From Anaerolineae bacterium (GTDB lineage: Bacteria > Chloroflexota > Anaerolineae > Aggregatilineales > Phototrophicaceae): DNA of 64,000 nt. The translations under genes were made by a program, and so were the position numbers. The DNA lies in assembly GCA_022824465.1 (NCBI GenBank), contig JAJDZV010000007.1:1-64000 (forward strand). The letters run 5' to 3'. Positions 26,676-35,360 of the stretch are shown here, one piece after another (positions within the stretch are counted from its first letter, which is position 1; each line of letters opens with the position of its first letter). The notes below the pieces were generated by a model. The model searched no databases, was not told where the DNA came from, and saw only the letters and a program-made list of their open reading frames with translations.

Positions 26676-27362
26676 ATGCCACAAAAGATACTCGTGATCG
26701 ATAACGAAAAGTCTACGGTCGACCAGGTATCGCAGTTGCTCCACGGACGCGGATTCGAGGTATTCCGGGCTTCCTGCGCCCAGGGCGGCTTGCGCGAGGC
26801 GTACAGCAACCAGCCCGACTTGGTCTTGCTTGACGTCGTCCTTCCCGACCGTGACGGCTGGGAAATCTGCCGACAGTTGCGCGAAATGTCAGATATGCCG
26901 ATTATATTTCTTAGCGCGCGAAAAGAGAAACGCGACATTATCAAGGGCTTGGACCTGGGCGCCGATGATTACGTCACCAAACCCTTTGACGACGATGAAT
27001 TGGTCGCGCGGATCAACGCGCGGCTGCGGCGCTCGCCACGCACAACCGTGAATGAAGAGCTTGTCTTCAACCATGGCGACTTCCGCATGAACCTAATGAA
27101 TCGCGAGGTTTGGATCAGCAAAAGCCTGAAACACCTGACGCCAAAGGAATTCGATCTGCTGGCAGTCCTGGTCAAAAATGCCGGGCGCGTCGTGAAACGT
27201 ACAGAATTGGTGACAGAAGCCTGGGGCGACGAATACAGCGACGCCATTGACAGTCTCAAGCTCTATATCCATTACCTGCGGCAAAAGATTGAAGTCAACC
27301 CTCAGCAGCCCGAATATATTCTCACGTCGCGCGGCGTTGGCTATCGCTTCGTCAAGCGCTGA
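26676..27362 (+). CDS. OmpR/PhoB-family response regulator
   Basis: The 228-residue protein has a receiver domain (acidic pair in VIDNEKST, phospho-acceptor Asp in VLLDVVLPDRDGW, Lys in DDYVTKPFDD) and a C-terminal winged helix with LTPKEFDLLAVLVKNAGRVVKR and the closing YILTSRGVGYRFV. The first acidic pair is D-N-E rather than the usual D-D/E-D. The ATG at 26676 has CAGGAG nine bases upstream; an upstream in-frame start at 26595 adds unconserved residues. No histidine kinase lies beside it, so it is an orphan here. Confidence 0.95.
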   Translation: MPQKILVIDNEKSTVDQVSQLLHGRGFEVFRASCAQGGLREAYSNQPDLVLLDVVLPDRDGWEICRQLREMSDMPIIFLSARKEKRDIIKGLDLGADDYVTKPFDDDELVARINARLRRSPRTTVNEELVFNHGDFRMNLMNREVWISKSLKHLTPKEFDLLAVLVKNAGRVVKRTELVTEAWGDEYSDAIDSLKLYIHYLRQKIEVNPQQPEYILTSRGVGYRFVKR

Positions 27363-27368
27363 AGCAAG

Positions 27369-28487
27369 CTATGCCAGCGCCGAACGCAAAAGCGCATCCG
27401 TCTCCCGCGCCATCCGTTCTAAACTGAAATCCTCAATACCCAGCGCGCAGTTCGCGGCGAATTCATCACGGCGATCAATGAGCTCGGCAATCCCCGCGCG
27501 CAGCGCCCCCAATTCCACATGCGGCGTCAGCACGCCATTGACCCCGTGCCGCACGACTTCAGCATTGCCCCCGACATCGCTCGCGAGGACCGGCGTCCCC
27601 AAGCGCAGGCTTTCCAACAGCGTATGCGACAGGCCTTCATATCCGCTGTACAAAGCCAGCCCGTCGGCAGCGACCAGCCGGCGCTGAACCTCCTCCGGGT
27701 CCAGGCGACCGGTGAATTGGACGCGTTCGCCTAGGCCGCGCGCTCGAGCTTCCAGCCGCCCGCGGTCTGGTCCGTCGCCGACGACGACCAGTCGAATCCC
27801 CGGCATCTCGGCAATCGCGTCGATCAAGTGGTCGATGCCTTTCCAGGGCTGCAGGCGCGCCACCGTCACTATCGTCGGCAGATCGTCCCAACCCAAAGCT
27901 GCCGCAAGCTCCGCGCGCTTGCCAACCGACTGCGATATGGGCGCCAGCGCATTGCCGATCACCCGCACCTTGTCCGCGTTTACGCCCCAAGCGATCACCA
28001 TCCGCTTGAGATAATGACTCGGCACAATCACCACATCCATATCGGCAACCTGCCGCGAGCGCGAGCGCTTCTGCCAGCGCGCCCGCCAATCGCCCGTAAA
28101 ACGCTGGAATTCGTCGACCGTCATGTCCGGCGCTATCCAACCGCGGCGGATGCAGCGCTCCCAGGCTTGATCGCCGACGATCTTAAGCACACGCGGCAAA
28201 TTGCGCCCGCCCCACAGCGGCAAGTCAATCGTTTGCGCGTACACCATGTCCGCCCAAGCTAGCTGCTTCCAGGCGGCAAGTCCATACTTCGCGCGCCGCA
28301 AGGGATAAACCTCGCGCGCGATTCGCGTCACTGTATAAGGATAGTCGCCGCCCTTCCCATCGCCATAGGACAGCACGCGAACTTGCCAGCCCAAGCCTTG
28401 CAAGGCCGGCAGAATGCTCCTCAGATAAGTAGCCGGTCCGCCCGCCTCAGGATGAAATATCCCGCTCGCTACCAAGAGCTTCGGCAA
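27369..28487 (-). CDS. Family 4 glycosyltransferase
   Basis: A GT-B fold enzyme of 372 residues. The N-terminal half starts PKLLVASGIFHPEAGGPATYL, the Gly-rich acceptor loop; the donor half has PTIVTVARLQPWKGIDHLI, VVVGDGPDRGRLE and the conserved glutamates in YEGLSHTLLESLRLGTPVLASDVGG. The donor would be a nucleotide sugar and the acceptor a lipid-linked or surface glycan. It is followed 12 bases upstream on the same strand by a methyltransferase gene, and the two are probably co-transcribed. Confidence 0.92.
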   Translation of the reverse strand: MPKLLVASGIFHPEAGGPATYLRSILPALQGLGWQVRVLSYGDGKGGDYPYTVTRIAREVYPLRRAKYGLAAWKQLAWADMVYAQTIDLPLWGGRNLPRVLKIVGDQAWERCIRRGWIAPDMTVDEFQRFTGDWRARWQKRSRSRQVADMDVVIVPSHYLKRMVIAWGVNADKVRVIGNALAPISQSVGKRAELAAALGWDDLPTIVTVARLQPWKGIDHLIDAIAEMPGIRLVVVGDGPDRGRLEARARGLGERVQFTGRLDPEEVQRRLVAADGLALYSGYEGLSHTLLESLRLGTPVLASDVGGNAEVVRHGVNGVLTPHVELGALRAGIAELIDRRDEFAANCALGIEDFSLERMARETDALLRSALA

Positions 28488-28499
28488 TGGCGCCTCCCG

Positions 28500-29285
28500 C
28501 TAGCTGCGCCGTCCGCGGATGATGATATGCCGATTGACGAATGTCGCCGCGTCCGTTTCCCACTCGCGCGGATCCATCCACGCGCGCGCAATCGCCGGCG
28601 CATCGGCCATCATCTGCTTTAGCTCGTCGATCGTCGCCGCGTCATTGCCTTGACGCCGCGCCCAGGGGAGAAAGTCATGCCGCTTGATGTACTGCTCGGC
28701 ATGCTCTACTGCGATGCCGGCCGCGCGGCACAGCCCCTGCCATTCCTCCTGGTTGAACCCTCGATTGTGGCTTGGATCGCGCAAGCGCTCGAAAGCGTCC
28801 ACACTACGCGCGGCTTCGTCGTCGGCCGGCAGCAAGTGGTCCTGCAACAGCAGCACGCCGCCCGAGCGCAAAACCCGCGCGCACTCATGCAGAAATCGCT
28901 GCGCATCTGGGAAGTGATGCGGCGCGATGCGACAAGTCACCAAATCGAAGCGCCTGTCCGCAAAGGGCAAATCCTCCGCATCAGCTTGCTCGAAGCTGAC
29001 ATTCTTTAGTCCCTGCTTGGCAATCAGGTGCTCGCGCGCCTTGTCCAACATCCGCGGCGTGAGGTCGCTCGCCACGACATGCGCGACATGCGGGGCAAAT
29101 TTCAGCGCCGTATGACCGCCCCCGGTGGCGATATCGAGCGCCCGCCAATGCGCCTGCGGTCGCGCAATCGCCAGCAGCCGCTCAAGATCCGAGCCTCTGG
29201 CGTGCGTCTCGCTGGACACATAGCCCTCGGCAAACTGCGTATAACGCGCCTTTGACAGCGCTTTTGAATCGGCCGGACTTGACAT
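28500..29285 (-). CDS. SAM-dependent methyltransferase (UbiE/MenG-like)
   Basis: The 261-residue product has SAM motif I ALDIATGGGHTALKFAP, VVASDLTPRMLDKAREH, ADAEDLPFADRRFDLVTCR and RVLRSGGVLLLQDHLLP, the typical series of type 11 methyltransferases. I start at ATG 29285, which has GAGGA seven bases before it; extending to 29510 adds sequence without motifs. The last 60 residues, rich in aromatic residues, differ from UbiE and may form an acceptor pocket. Confidence 0.9.
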   Translation of the reverse strand: MSSPADSKALSKARYTQFAEGYVSSETHARGSDLERLLAIARPQAHWRALDIATGGGHTALKFAPHVAHVVASDLTPRMLDKAREHLIAKQGLKNVSFEQADAEDLPFADRRFDLVTCRIAPHHFPDAQRFLHECARVLRSGGVLLLQDHLLPADDEAARSVDAFERLRDPSHNRGFNQEEWQGLCRAAGIAVEHAEQYIKRHDFLPWARRQGNDAATIDELKQMMADAPAIARAWMDPREWETDAATFVNRHIIIRGRRS

Positions 29286-29462
29286 TATGATTCCTCGACC
29301 GCTGACCGCTGAGTACGCCGCTAATCTTACCTGACAAATGGCGCAGAGACAGTCGTCACTTGTGTCGCGCTGCCAATACGACAAGGGCTGACCGCCGACG
29401 CGCCGAGGTGCTAGAATACGCATGACGACCTGCAAGATTCTATTGCGCCAAAAGGGGCCACA

Positions 29463-31424
29463 ATGAACAATCGACGCCCGCTGCAAAAGGAAGACCTGTT
29501 TGCGCTGCACTTTCTAAACGGCGGCGCCCTGTCGCCCGACGGCGCCATGCTGCTTTACACCGTCAACAAGATAAATGCTGACGAAGATAAAGAGTTCAGC
29601 GCATTGTACTTGCAAGACCTGGCCACGGGCGAGACGCGCCAAATGACCAGCGGCAAAGCCAAAGACGGCAACGCCGCTTGGTCGCCCGATGGCAAGTTGA
29701 TCGCCTTCACCTCCGACCGCGACGGCTCTGCGCAGTTATACCTGATGCCGGTCGATGGCGGCGAGGCGCGCCAAATGACCCGCTTCAAGCGCGGCATCGG
29801 CGGAAGCTTCGCCTTTTCGTCCGACGGCAGTCAAATCGCTTTCTGCGCCAAGGAAGATCGCGACGCCCCCGACCTCTCGACCGAGCCCTATCGCGTTGAA
29901 CGTACGGTCTATCGCTTCGACGCCATTGGCTATCTCGATGACGAAGTCCAAGACGTCTATGTCTTGGGGCTCGACAGCGGCGAGATCCAGCGGCTCACCC
30001 AAGATCGCGCCAACAACAGCAATCCGCGCTGGTCGCCCGATGGCGCGTGCATCCTTTACGACGCCAACATGCGCGCTGACGCCGCCCGCGCTATGACGCC
30101 GGACCTGATGTCGGTTGATCTCAACGGCGCAATCACCACCGTTCTGGCAGGCTGGGCGAGCATCGCCAAAGCCGCCTACACGCCCGACGGCGAGCGAATC
30201 GTCTTCAGCGGGCGCCCAGACGACGGCAAACCCATCGGCACGAAGTCCGACCTCTACACGCTTCATCTCGCCAGCGGCGACCTTGACTGCCGCAGCGCCG
30301 GGCTTGATGTCGGCGTCGGCGGACGTCTCTCGCTGGATATGCCGATCAGCGGCCTGAGCCAGCCCAACCTCCTGGTCAGCGACGATGGCGCCCACGCCTA
30401 CACCACCGTCCAGAGGGGCGGAAGCGAACACATCTATCGCATCGCCCTGCAGGGCGCGGAAGCGTTCCAGCCAGTCACCAGTGGCGACTGCGCTGTCTTC
30501 CCGCTGGACCGCCGCGGTGACCAACTGCTCTACGCCCGCACCAGCCTGAATTCGCCGCCCGATCTCGTCTTGACGCCTCTCGCCGACAACGACGCCCGTC
30601 AGTTGACCCGCCTTAACGCCGCGCATCTGGAATCCATCGACCCGCCCCAGACGGAACGCCTCGAGTGGCGCAGCATCGACGGCGAGCCGGTCGAAGGCTG
30701 GTTCATGAAGCCGCCGACGGGAGCAGCCCCCTACCCCACGATTCTTTACATCCACGGCGGACCTCATGCCGCCTACGGCTACGGCTTTCATTTCGACTTT
30801 CAAATGCTCGCTGGCGCCGGCTATGGCGTGCTATTCCTCAATCACCGCGCATCAACCGGCTACGGCGACCACTTCTCAACCGCGATCAAAGGCGATTGGG
30901 GCAACCTCGATTACCACGACCTGATGACCGGCGTCGATCATGCCATCGCGCGGGGCTTGGCTGATGCCGAGCGTCTCGGCGTCTGCGGCACATCCGGCGG
31001 CGGCAACCTCTCCTGCTGGATAATCGGCCAGACGGGGCGCTTCAAAGCGGCGATTCCCCAAAATCCCGTCACCAACTGGCGCAGCTTCTACGGCGCCAGC
31101 GACATCGGCATCTACTTCGGCGTCGAGCAGATGGGCGGGCATCCGCACGAGATTCCCGAAACCTATGACAAGTGCTCGCCAATTACCTACGCTCACCGCT
31201 GCACGACGCCAACCTTGCTCGTGCAAAGCGAATTGGATTGGCGCTGCCCGGCCGAGCAGTCGGAGCAATTCTACACCGTGCTCAAGGCGAACGGCTGTAC
31301 CGTAGAAATGCTGCGCCAGCCCGGCGGCTCACACGGCGCTTCCATCAATGGGGCGGTTAACCTTCGCCGCGCCCACAATGACGCCATGCTCGATTGGTTC
31401 GCGACTTATGTGCTGGGAGCATGA
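29463..31424 (+). CDS. S9 family prolyl-oligopeptidase-like serine peptidase
   Basis: The 653-residue protein has an N-terminal beta-propeller with repeated WSPDGKLIAF/WSPDGACILY blades and a C-terminal alpha/beta-hydrolase. The nucleophile lies in VCGTSGGGNLS near residue 515, the acid in SELDWRCPAEQ and the His in GGSHGAS. This is the acylaminoacyl-peptidase/dipeptidyl-peptidase group; no signal peptide is seen, so it should act in the cytoplasm on short peptides. AAGGGG precedes the ATG. Confidence 0.93.
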   Translation: MNNRRPLQKEDLFALHFLNGGALSPDGAMLLYTVNKINADEDKEFSALYLQDLATGETRQMTSGKAKDGNAAWSPDGKLIAFTSDRDGSAQLYLMPVDGGEARQMTRFKRGIGGSFAFSSDGSQIAFCAKEDRDAPDLSTEPYRVERTVYRFDAIGYLDDEVQDVYVLGLDSGEIQRLTQDRANNSNPRWSPDGACILYDANMRADAARAMTPDLMSVDLNGAITTVLAGWASIAKAAYTPDGERIVFSGRPDDGKPIGTKSDLYTLHLASGDLDCRSAGLDVGVGGRLSLDMPISGLSQPNLLVSDDGAHAYTTVQRGGSEHIYRIALQGAEAFQPVTSGDCAVFPLDRRGDQLLYARTSLNSPPDLVLTPLADNDARQLTRLNAAHLESIDPPQTERLEWRSIDGEPVEGWFMKPPTGAAPYPTILYIHGGPHAAYGYGFHFDFQMLAGAGYGVLFLNHRASTGYGDHFSTAIKGDWGNLDYHDLMTGVDHAIARGLADAERLGVCGTSGGGNLSCWIIGQTGRFKAAIPQNPVTNWRSFYGASDIGIYFGVEQMGGHPHEIPETYDKCSPITYAHRCTTPTLLVQSELDWRCPAEQSEQFYTVLKANGCTVEMLRQPGGSHGASINGAVNLRRAHNDAMLDWFATYVLGA

Positions 31425-32182
31425 GGCGCCTCCCAGCGCACTTGCTTGATCAAATCGCGATCAAGTTCATCCAGGCGATCCGGACCCAAGCGCTGCAATG
31501 CGCTGCGCACGGCGTAAGAGTCGCGCCGCAGCGCCGCCACGTCTATGCCCTGGCAGCTATCCGGCAACGGGTGAAGCCATTGCACGCTCCGCTGCAACAT
31601 CTTCAGCGCGCCGCGAAAGTTGCCGCGCTCAATCTGATAATAGGCGACTCCCACTTGCAATATCGCCCGATACAAGTCGCGCACCGGTCCCGGAGTCGCC
31701 ATCCACAATTCCTCAAACAAGTCGTGCTGCCGATAATATTCGCCTCGGTTGAACAGCGCCACGCCTTCGACTGCCAGCCGCGGCAGCGCGTCCGCGCATT
31801 CGCAGGCCAGTTGCGCCATTGTCGCCGCATCCGGCGCGCGCGCCAGGTCCCGCGCCAGCGTATTCAATTGAGCCCTTAGCTCGATCCAGCTCAACGCCAG
31901 GTCGGCGCCATTGAGTATCGCATCGGCGCGAACATCGCTCGCATCGCTGACCAGGCATATCGGAATACGACGCGTCGCCGCGCTCGTCTTCGCCGCCAGC
32001 GCCAACGCACGCCAATTGTCCAGGCGCCCATCCACGAACAGAAGCGCCGCTCGCCGTTCAATTAAGATGTCGAAGAAGTGTTGCGTCGCGTTCAGCATTA
32101 TGGTATCGTACTCGTGGAGTAGCTGGCAGTGACGGGCAAATGCTTGGCGCGGGCTTACGAAAACAATGGTTGCAGGTCCCAT
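31406..32182 (-). CDS. DUF309 protein with a receiver-like N-terminal half
   Basis: The C-terminal half (about residues 140-235) is DUF309: YYRQHDLFEELWM and LYRAILQVGVAYYQIERGNFRGALKML are its signature. The N-terminal 120 residues look like a response-regulator receiver fold: TIVFVSP strand, LLFVDGR with an Asp in the phospho-acceptor place, and ICLVSDASD. The initial acidic pair is absent, so phosphorylation is doubtful. It overlaps the convergent S9 peptidase gene by 19 bases. The job is unknown. Confidence 0.87.
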   Translation of the reverse strand: MGPATIVFVSPRQAFARHCQLLHEYDTIMLNATQHFFDILIERRAALLFVDGRLDNWRALALAAKTSAATRRIPICLVSDASDVRADAILNGADLALSWIELRAQLNTLARDLARAPDAATMAQLACECADALPRLAVEGVALFNRGEYYRQHDLFEELWMATPGPVRDLYRAILQVGVAYYQIERGNFRGALKMLQRSVQWLHPLPDSCQGIDVAALRRDSYAVRSALQRLGPDRLDELDRDLIKQVRWEAPHAPST

Positions 32183-32328
32183 GTAGGTTCGAATTGATCT
32201 CCATGACTCTAAACCGATACTACGTCAACATCACCACCGACCAACAGGCGCCATTCTCGCCAATGACCGCGTTCAGCCGCTGCTATTGCTTGCGTAACGG
32301 TTTATACTACTGGTTAGTCGCTCAATTT

Positions 32329-32351
32329 GCTTGACAGCCCGATTGTCAGGC
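32329..32351 (+). promoter_or_regulatory. Inverted repeat overlapping the -35 box (candidate operator)
   Basis: GCTTGACA (32329-32336) and TGTCAGGC (32344-32351) are arms of an imperfect dyad (7 of 8 pairs) around a 7-base centre. The left arm contains the -35 hexamer of the yceD-rpoD promoter, so a bound protein would block RNA polymerase. Confidence 0.45.
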
Positions 32352-32360
32352 TTATATAAT
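32331..32360 (+). promoter_or_regulatory. Strong sigma-70-type promoter of yceD-rpoD
   Basis: Perfect TTGACA at 32331-32336 and perfect TATAAT at 32355-32360, 18 bases apart. The leader to the yceD start is about 60 bases. Confidence 0.8.
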
Positions 32361-32427
32361 GCATACGAAATAGCTTATTGCTAAATCATACTATGTGGCA
32401 AACTAACCGCCAAATGAGGCGAGCAGC

Positions 32428-32976
32428 TTGAACTTTGCCAACGGCAGTTATCTCAATAAGCGGCTCCTCCGCATCAATGTGGGGTTTCTCTTGTCGGAAG
32501 GTCCCGGCAATGCCAGAGACATCCCCCTCGGCTTCTCTCAACGGATACAAATCGACGACGAGCTCTACTTGCGCGCTCTTACCGGCCAGCTCACGCTTAC
32601 ACGCACTAGCGAGGGTATCCTCGTGCAGGGTGCGCTACGTGTCGAACACGAGCGGGAATGCGACCGCTGTCTGGATCCCTTTGCTCATCAGTTTGCCTTG
32701 GAACTTGCCGAGCTCTTTGCCTCGCCGCCAAACAGCAGCAAAAGTGTATTCAGCGTCGATGGCAACGGTGAAATCGATCTCGCGCCCTTGCTCCGCGAAG
32801 AGGTGCTGATTGAAGCGACTTACCGCGCCTTCTGCCGCGAAGACTGTCCCGGCCTCAGCGCCGACAGCTGCGACAAACCAATTGACGACATTCAGACTTT
32901 CCAGAACGAGCGTGCTTTGCTGAATGATGACCTAGAGATTGACCCGCGTTTGGCGGTATTGAAGCAATTGCTGTAG
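32428..32976 (+). CDS. YceD/DUF177-family protein
   Basis: The 182-residue protein matches YceD (DUF177), linked in other bacteria to 23S rRNA accumulation. It has the family's conserved core GALRVEHERECDRCLDPFAHQF with a CxxC pair, followed by the acidic segment and a second cysteine cluster CREDCPGLSADSC near residue 140. In most genomes rpmF (L32) follows; here the primary sigma factor gene comes next after 73 bases. The TTG start is at 32428. Confidence 0.9.
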   Translation: MNFANGSYLNKRLLRINVGFLLSEGPGNARDIPLGFSQRIQIDDELYLRALTGQLTLTRTSEGILVQGALRVEHERECDRCLDPFAHQFALELAELFASPPNSSKSVFSVDGNGEIDLAPLLREEVLIEATYRAFCREDCPGLSADSCDKPIDDIQTFQNERALLNDDLEIDPRLAVLKQLL

Positions 32977-33049
32977 TCATAGCCAGGGTTCATCAGATGC
33001 GCGCGGTGCATGGGGTGTAAGCGCGTTTTGATTCGTAAGGGGTGTTGCA

Positions 33050-34138
33050 GTGGACGACTTTGAAAACAGGTACGAGTCTGACATTGACCTGATGACATAT
33101 CTTGAAGACGACAAGTCGGAGTCGGCCAGCTTCGAGTTCTTCCTCGACGAAAGCGACTTGGATACCCTCGAGGACAACTTCGAGGACGATGGCGCGCTGG
33201 GCGAGCACGACGATGATCACGACCTCGGTGAAATCGCCTCCAGCGATACCGTCGGGCTATACCTCAAGGAGATGGCGCGCGTCCCCTTGCTCACCACCGA
33301 GGAAGAGGTGCAATTGGCGAGGCGGCAGGAAGCCGGCGAGCTCGCTACCGAGCAACTCGAGCAAGCCCCCGACCACGAACGCCGCGCGGAATGGCAATTC
33401 CTGATTCAAGACGGCTTAAACGCCCGCGACCATCTCATCAAGGCGAATACGCGCCTTGTCGTCTCCATCGCCAAGAAGTATATGTCGCGCGGCGTGCCCT
33501 TTCTCGATCTCATCCAGGAAGGCAACCTCGGCTTGATGAAAGCTGTGGAGAAATTCGACTACCACCGCGGCTACCGCTTCAGCACCTACGCCACTTGGTG
33601 GATCCGCCAGACTATCACTCGCGCCATCGCCGACCAAGGCCGCACGATTCGCGTGCCCGTCCACATGACCGACCGGATACGTCAGCTGTACCGCGTCGCC
33701 CGCGATCTCGAGCAGGAAACCGGCTGCAAGCCCTCTATTGAAGAAATCGCCGAAGTCATGGAATGCGAGCCGCGCAAAGTCCAATGGATGCTCAAAGTCT
33801 CCTGGCGACCGCTCAGCCTCGAGCACCCGGTCGGCAAAGACGACGACAGCGAACTCGGCAGCTTCATCGAAAGCGAACGCGAACCCAACCCCTCGGATAG
33901 CGCCTTTGGCAAGCTGCTCAAGGAACAGATCGAAGAACTCCTCAGCACCCTGACGCCGCGCGAAGCCCGCATCCTGCGCCTGAGATTCGGCCTGCAAAAC
34001 GGCCACTGCTACACCCTCGAAGAAGTCGGGCAGAAATTCGGCTTGACGCGCGAACGCATCCGCCAAATCGAAGGTAGAGCGTTGCGGCGCCTGCGTCACC
34101 CCCGCCGCAGCCGCAAACTCCGCGATTACCTTGATTGA
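33050..34138 (+). CDS. rpoD: Primary-type RNA polymerase sigma factor
   Basis: The 362-residue sigma-70 protein has an acidic N-terminal 65 residues in place of a full region 1.1, region 1.2 ([21 protein letters not shown]), region 2 with [23 protein letters not shown] and [12 protein letters not shown] (-10 recognition), region 3, and region 4 with RLRFGLQNG and [18 protein letters not shown] (-35 recognition). All core-binding residues look intact, so it should be housekeeping or a close group 2 factor. The GTG at 33050 has AAGGGG about ten bases before it. It shares the TTGACA/TATAAT promoter of yceD. Confidence 0.95.
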   Translation: MDDFENRYESDIDLMTYLEDDKSESASFEFFLDESDLDTLEDNFEDDGALGEHDDDHDLGEIASSDTVGLYLKEMARVPLLTTEEEVQLARRQEAGELATEQLEQAPDHERRAEWQFLIQDGLNARDHLIKANTRLVVSIAKKYMSRGVPFLDLIQEGNLGLMKAVEKFDYHRGYRFSTYATWWIRQTITRAIADQGRTIRVPVHMTDRIRQLYRVARDLEQETGCKPSIEEIAEVMECEPRKVQWMLKVSWRPLSLEHPVGKDDDSELGSFIESEREPNPSDSAFGKLLKEQIEELLSTLTPREARILRLRFGLQNGHCYTLEEVGQKFGLTRERIRQIEGRALRRLRHPRRSRKLRDYLD

Positions 34139-34217
34139 CGCTCTTGAACCCAGCCCGGTCTATCGCCGCGGAGCGCCCAATCCGCGGTCGTGGCTATAAC
34201 ATGTGTTCCAGCCTTGG

Positions 34218-35201
34218 CTAATCCAGCCGCGCCTCGAGCAATGCCGCTTCTTTCGCCGGCGGCAAATCAGCCGGTCTCGGCGCATCGGGCGGCTGCCTGC
34301 GCGCCCATTCCCAAGTATCGCGAATCGTCTCCTGTGGCTCGCGGAAGCTCAAGCCGTCCCCCAGCGCCCGGTCAATATTGAAGGTCATAAAGCTCTCCGC
34401 CAGCTCCCGGTTGACCCAAAGTGGCAATTCCATAAACTCGCTGACCTCGTGTTCGCGCAAGAACTCGTCGCTGCAGTGATGAAACTGCGCGTCGCTATCC
34501 AGCGCCAGCTTCATCACAGGCAGCAATTCGCCAAAGGTCATGCGCCGAGCCGGACCCGTGACATTGTACGCGCCGGACGCCCGCGCTTCCACCAGCCGCA
34601 AAATAAAAGCCGCCAGGTCTCGCGCGTCGATGAACTGTATCGGCTGCTCCGCTGGCGGGGCGATGACTTGCCCGCCTTTCGCCGTTCGCCTTGCCCAATA
34701 GGTAAAGCGGTTGCTTGGGTCGCGCGGACCAACGATCAATCCCGAACGGATCGCCAGGCTCCTGCCCGGGAAATACAACTGCGCCGCCGCTTCGCAAAGG
34801 ACCTTCAGCGGTCCATAGCTCTCGCCGGTGACCTCTTCGACCGCTTCATCCTCCAGCCTCAAGACCTCAGACGACTCGTCGCGATTCGCTCCGCCTAACA
34901 TCGGATACACCGACAGCGTCGAGATGAAGACGTAGCGCTCGATACTATCCCGCAGCGCCGCCGCCGACAGCCTCACCAGCCGCGGCACATAACCGCAAGT
35001 ATCAATGACCGCGTCCCACTTCCGCCCGGCCAAGCGCTCAAGATCTGTCTCACGATCGCCAATAATCATCTCGACATCGGCCTTGAAATCGGACCCGCTC
35101 ACGCCGCGATTGAAAAGCGTTACACGATGTCCGTCCGCGAGCGCTTCAAAGACCAGTGCCGGTCCCAGGAAATTCGTCCCGCCAATGATCAATAGATCCA
35201 T
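34218..35201 (-). CDS. NAD-dependent epimerase/dehydratase family protein
   Basis: An extended short-chain dehydrogenase of 327 residues. NAD-binding GGTNFLGPAL starts at residue 7, DTCGYVP near 70, the catalytic Ser-Thr in FISTLSVYP, and the Tyr-x3-Lys pair in SYGPLKVLCE. The C-terminal half binds a nucleotide sugar or like ligand. It is closest in layout to plant-type CSP41/epimerase proteins of bacteria; the substrate is not clear. Confidence 0.9.
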   Translation of the reverse strand: MDLLIIGGTNFLGPALVFEALADGHRVTLFNRGVSGSDFKADVEMIIGDRETDLERLAGRKWDAVIDTCGYVPRLVRLSAAALRDSIERYVFISTLSVYPMLGGANRDESSEVLRLEDEAVEEVTGESYGPLKVLCEAAAQLYFPGRSLAIRSGLIVGPRDPSNRFTYWARRTAKGGQVIAPPAEQPIQFIDARDLAAFILRLVEARASGAYNVTGPARRMTFGELLPVMKLALDSDAQFHHCSDEFLREHEVSEFMELPLWVNRELAESFMTFNIDRALGDGLSFREPQETIRDTWEWARRQPPDAPRPADLPPAKEAALLEARLD

Positions 35202-35360
35202 AGCTTCTCCTCGGCGCTCGGCTCTTCCGCTGACGGCAATCTGGAATCGGCTCGCCGGCGCCTAAACCCTTCTCGACGCTTACGCCGCTCGACCTGCGGC
35301 TATCATACCCTATCGTCGACTGCGGCTGTCGGCTTTTCTTTCTATGCTAAAATCGCCCTT

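Noticed and set aside
29736-30803. Open minus-strand frame of 355 codons
   Set aside because: It is antisense to the S9 peptidase propeller.
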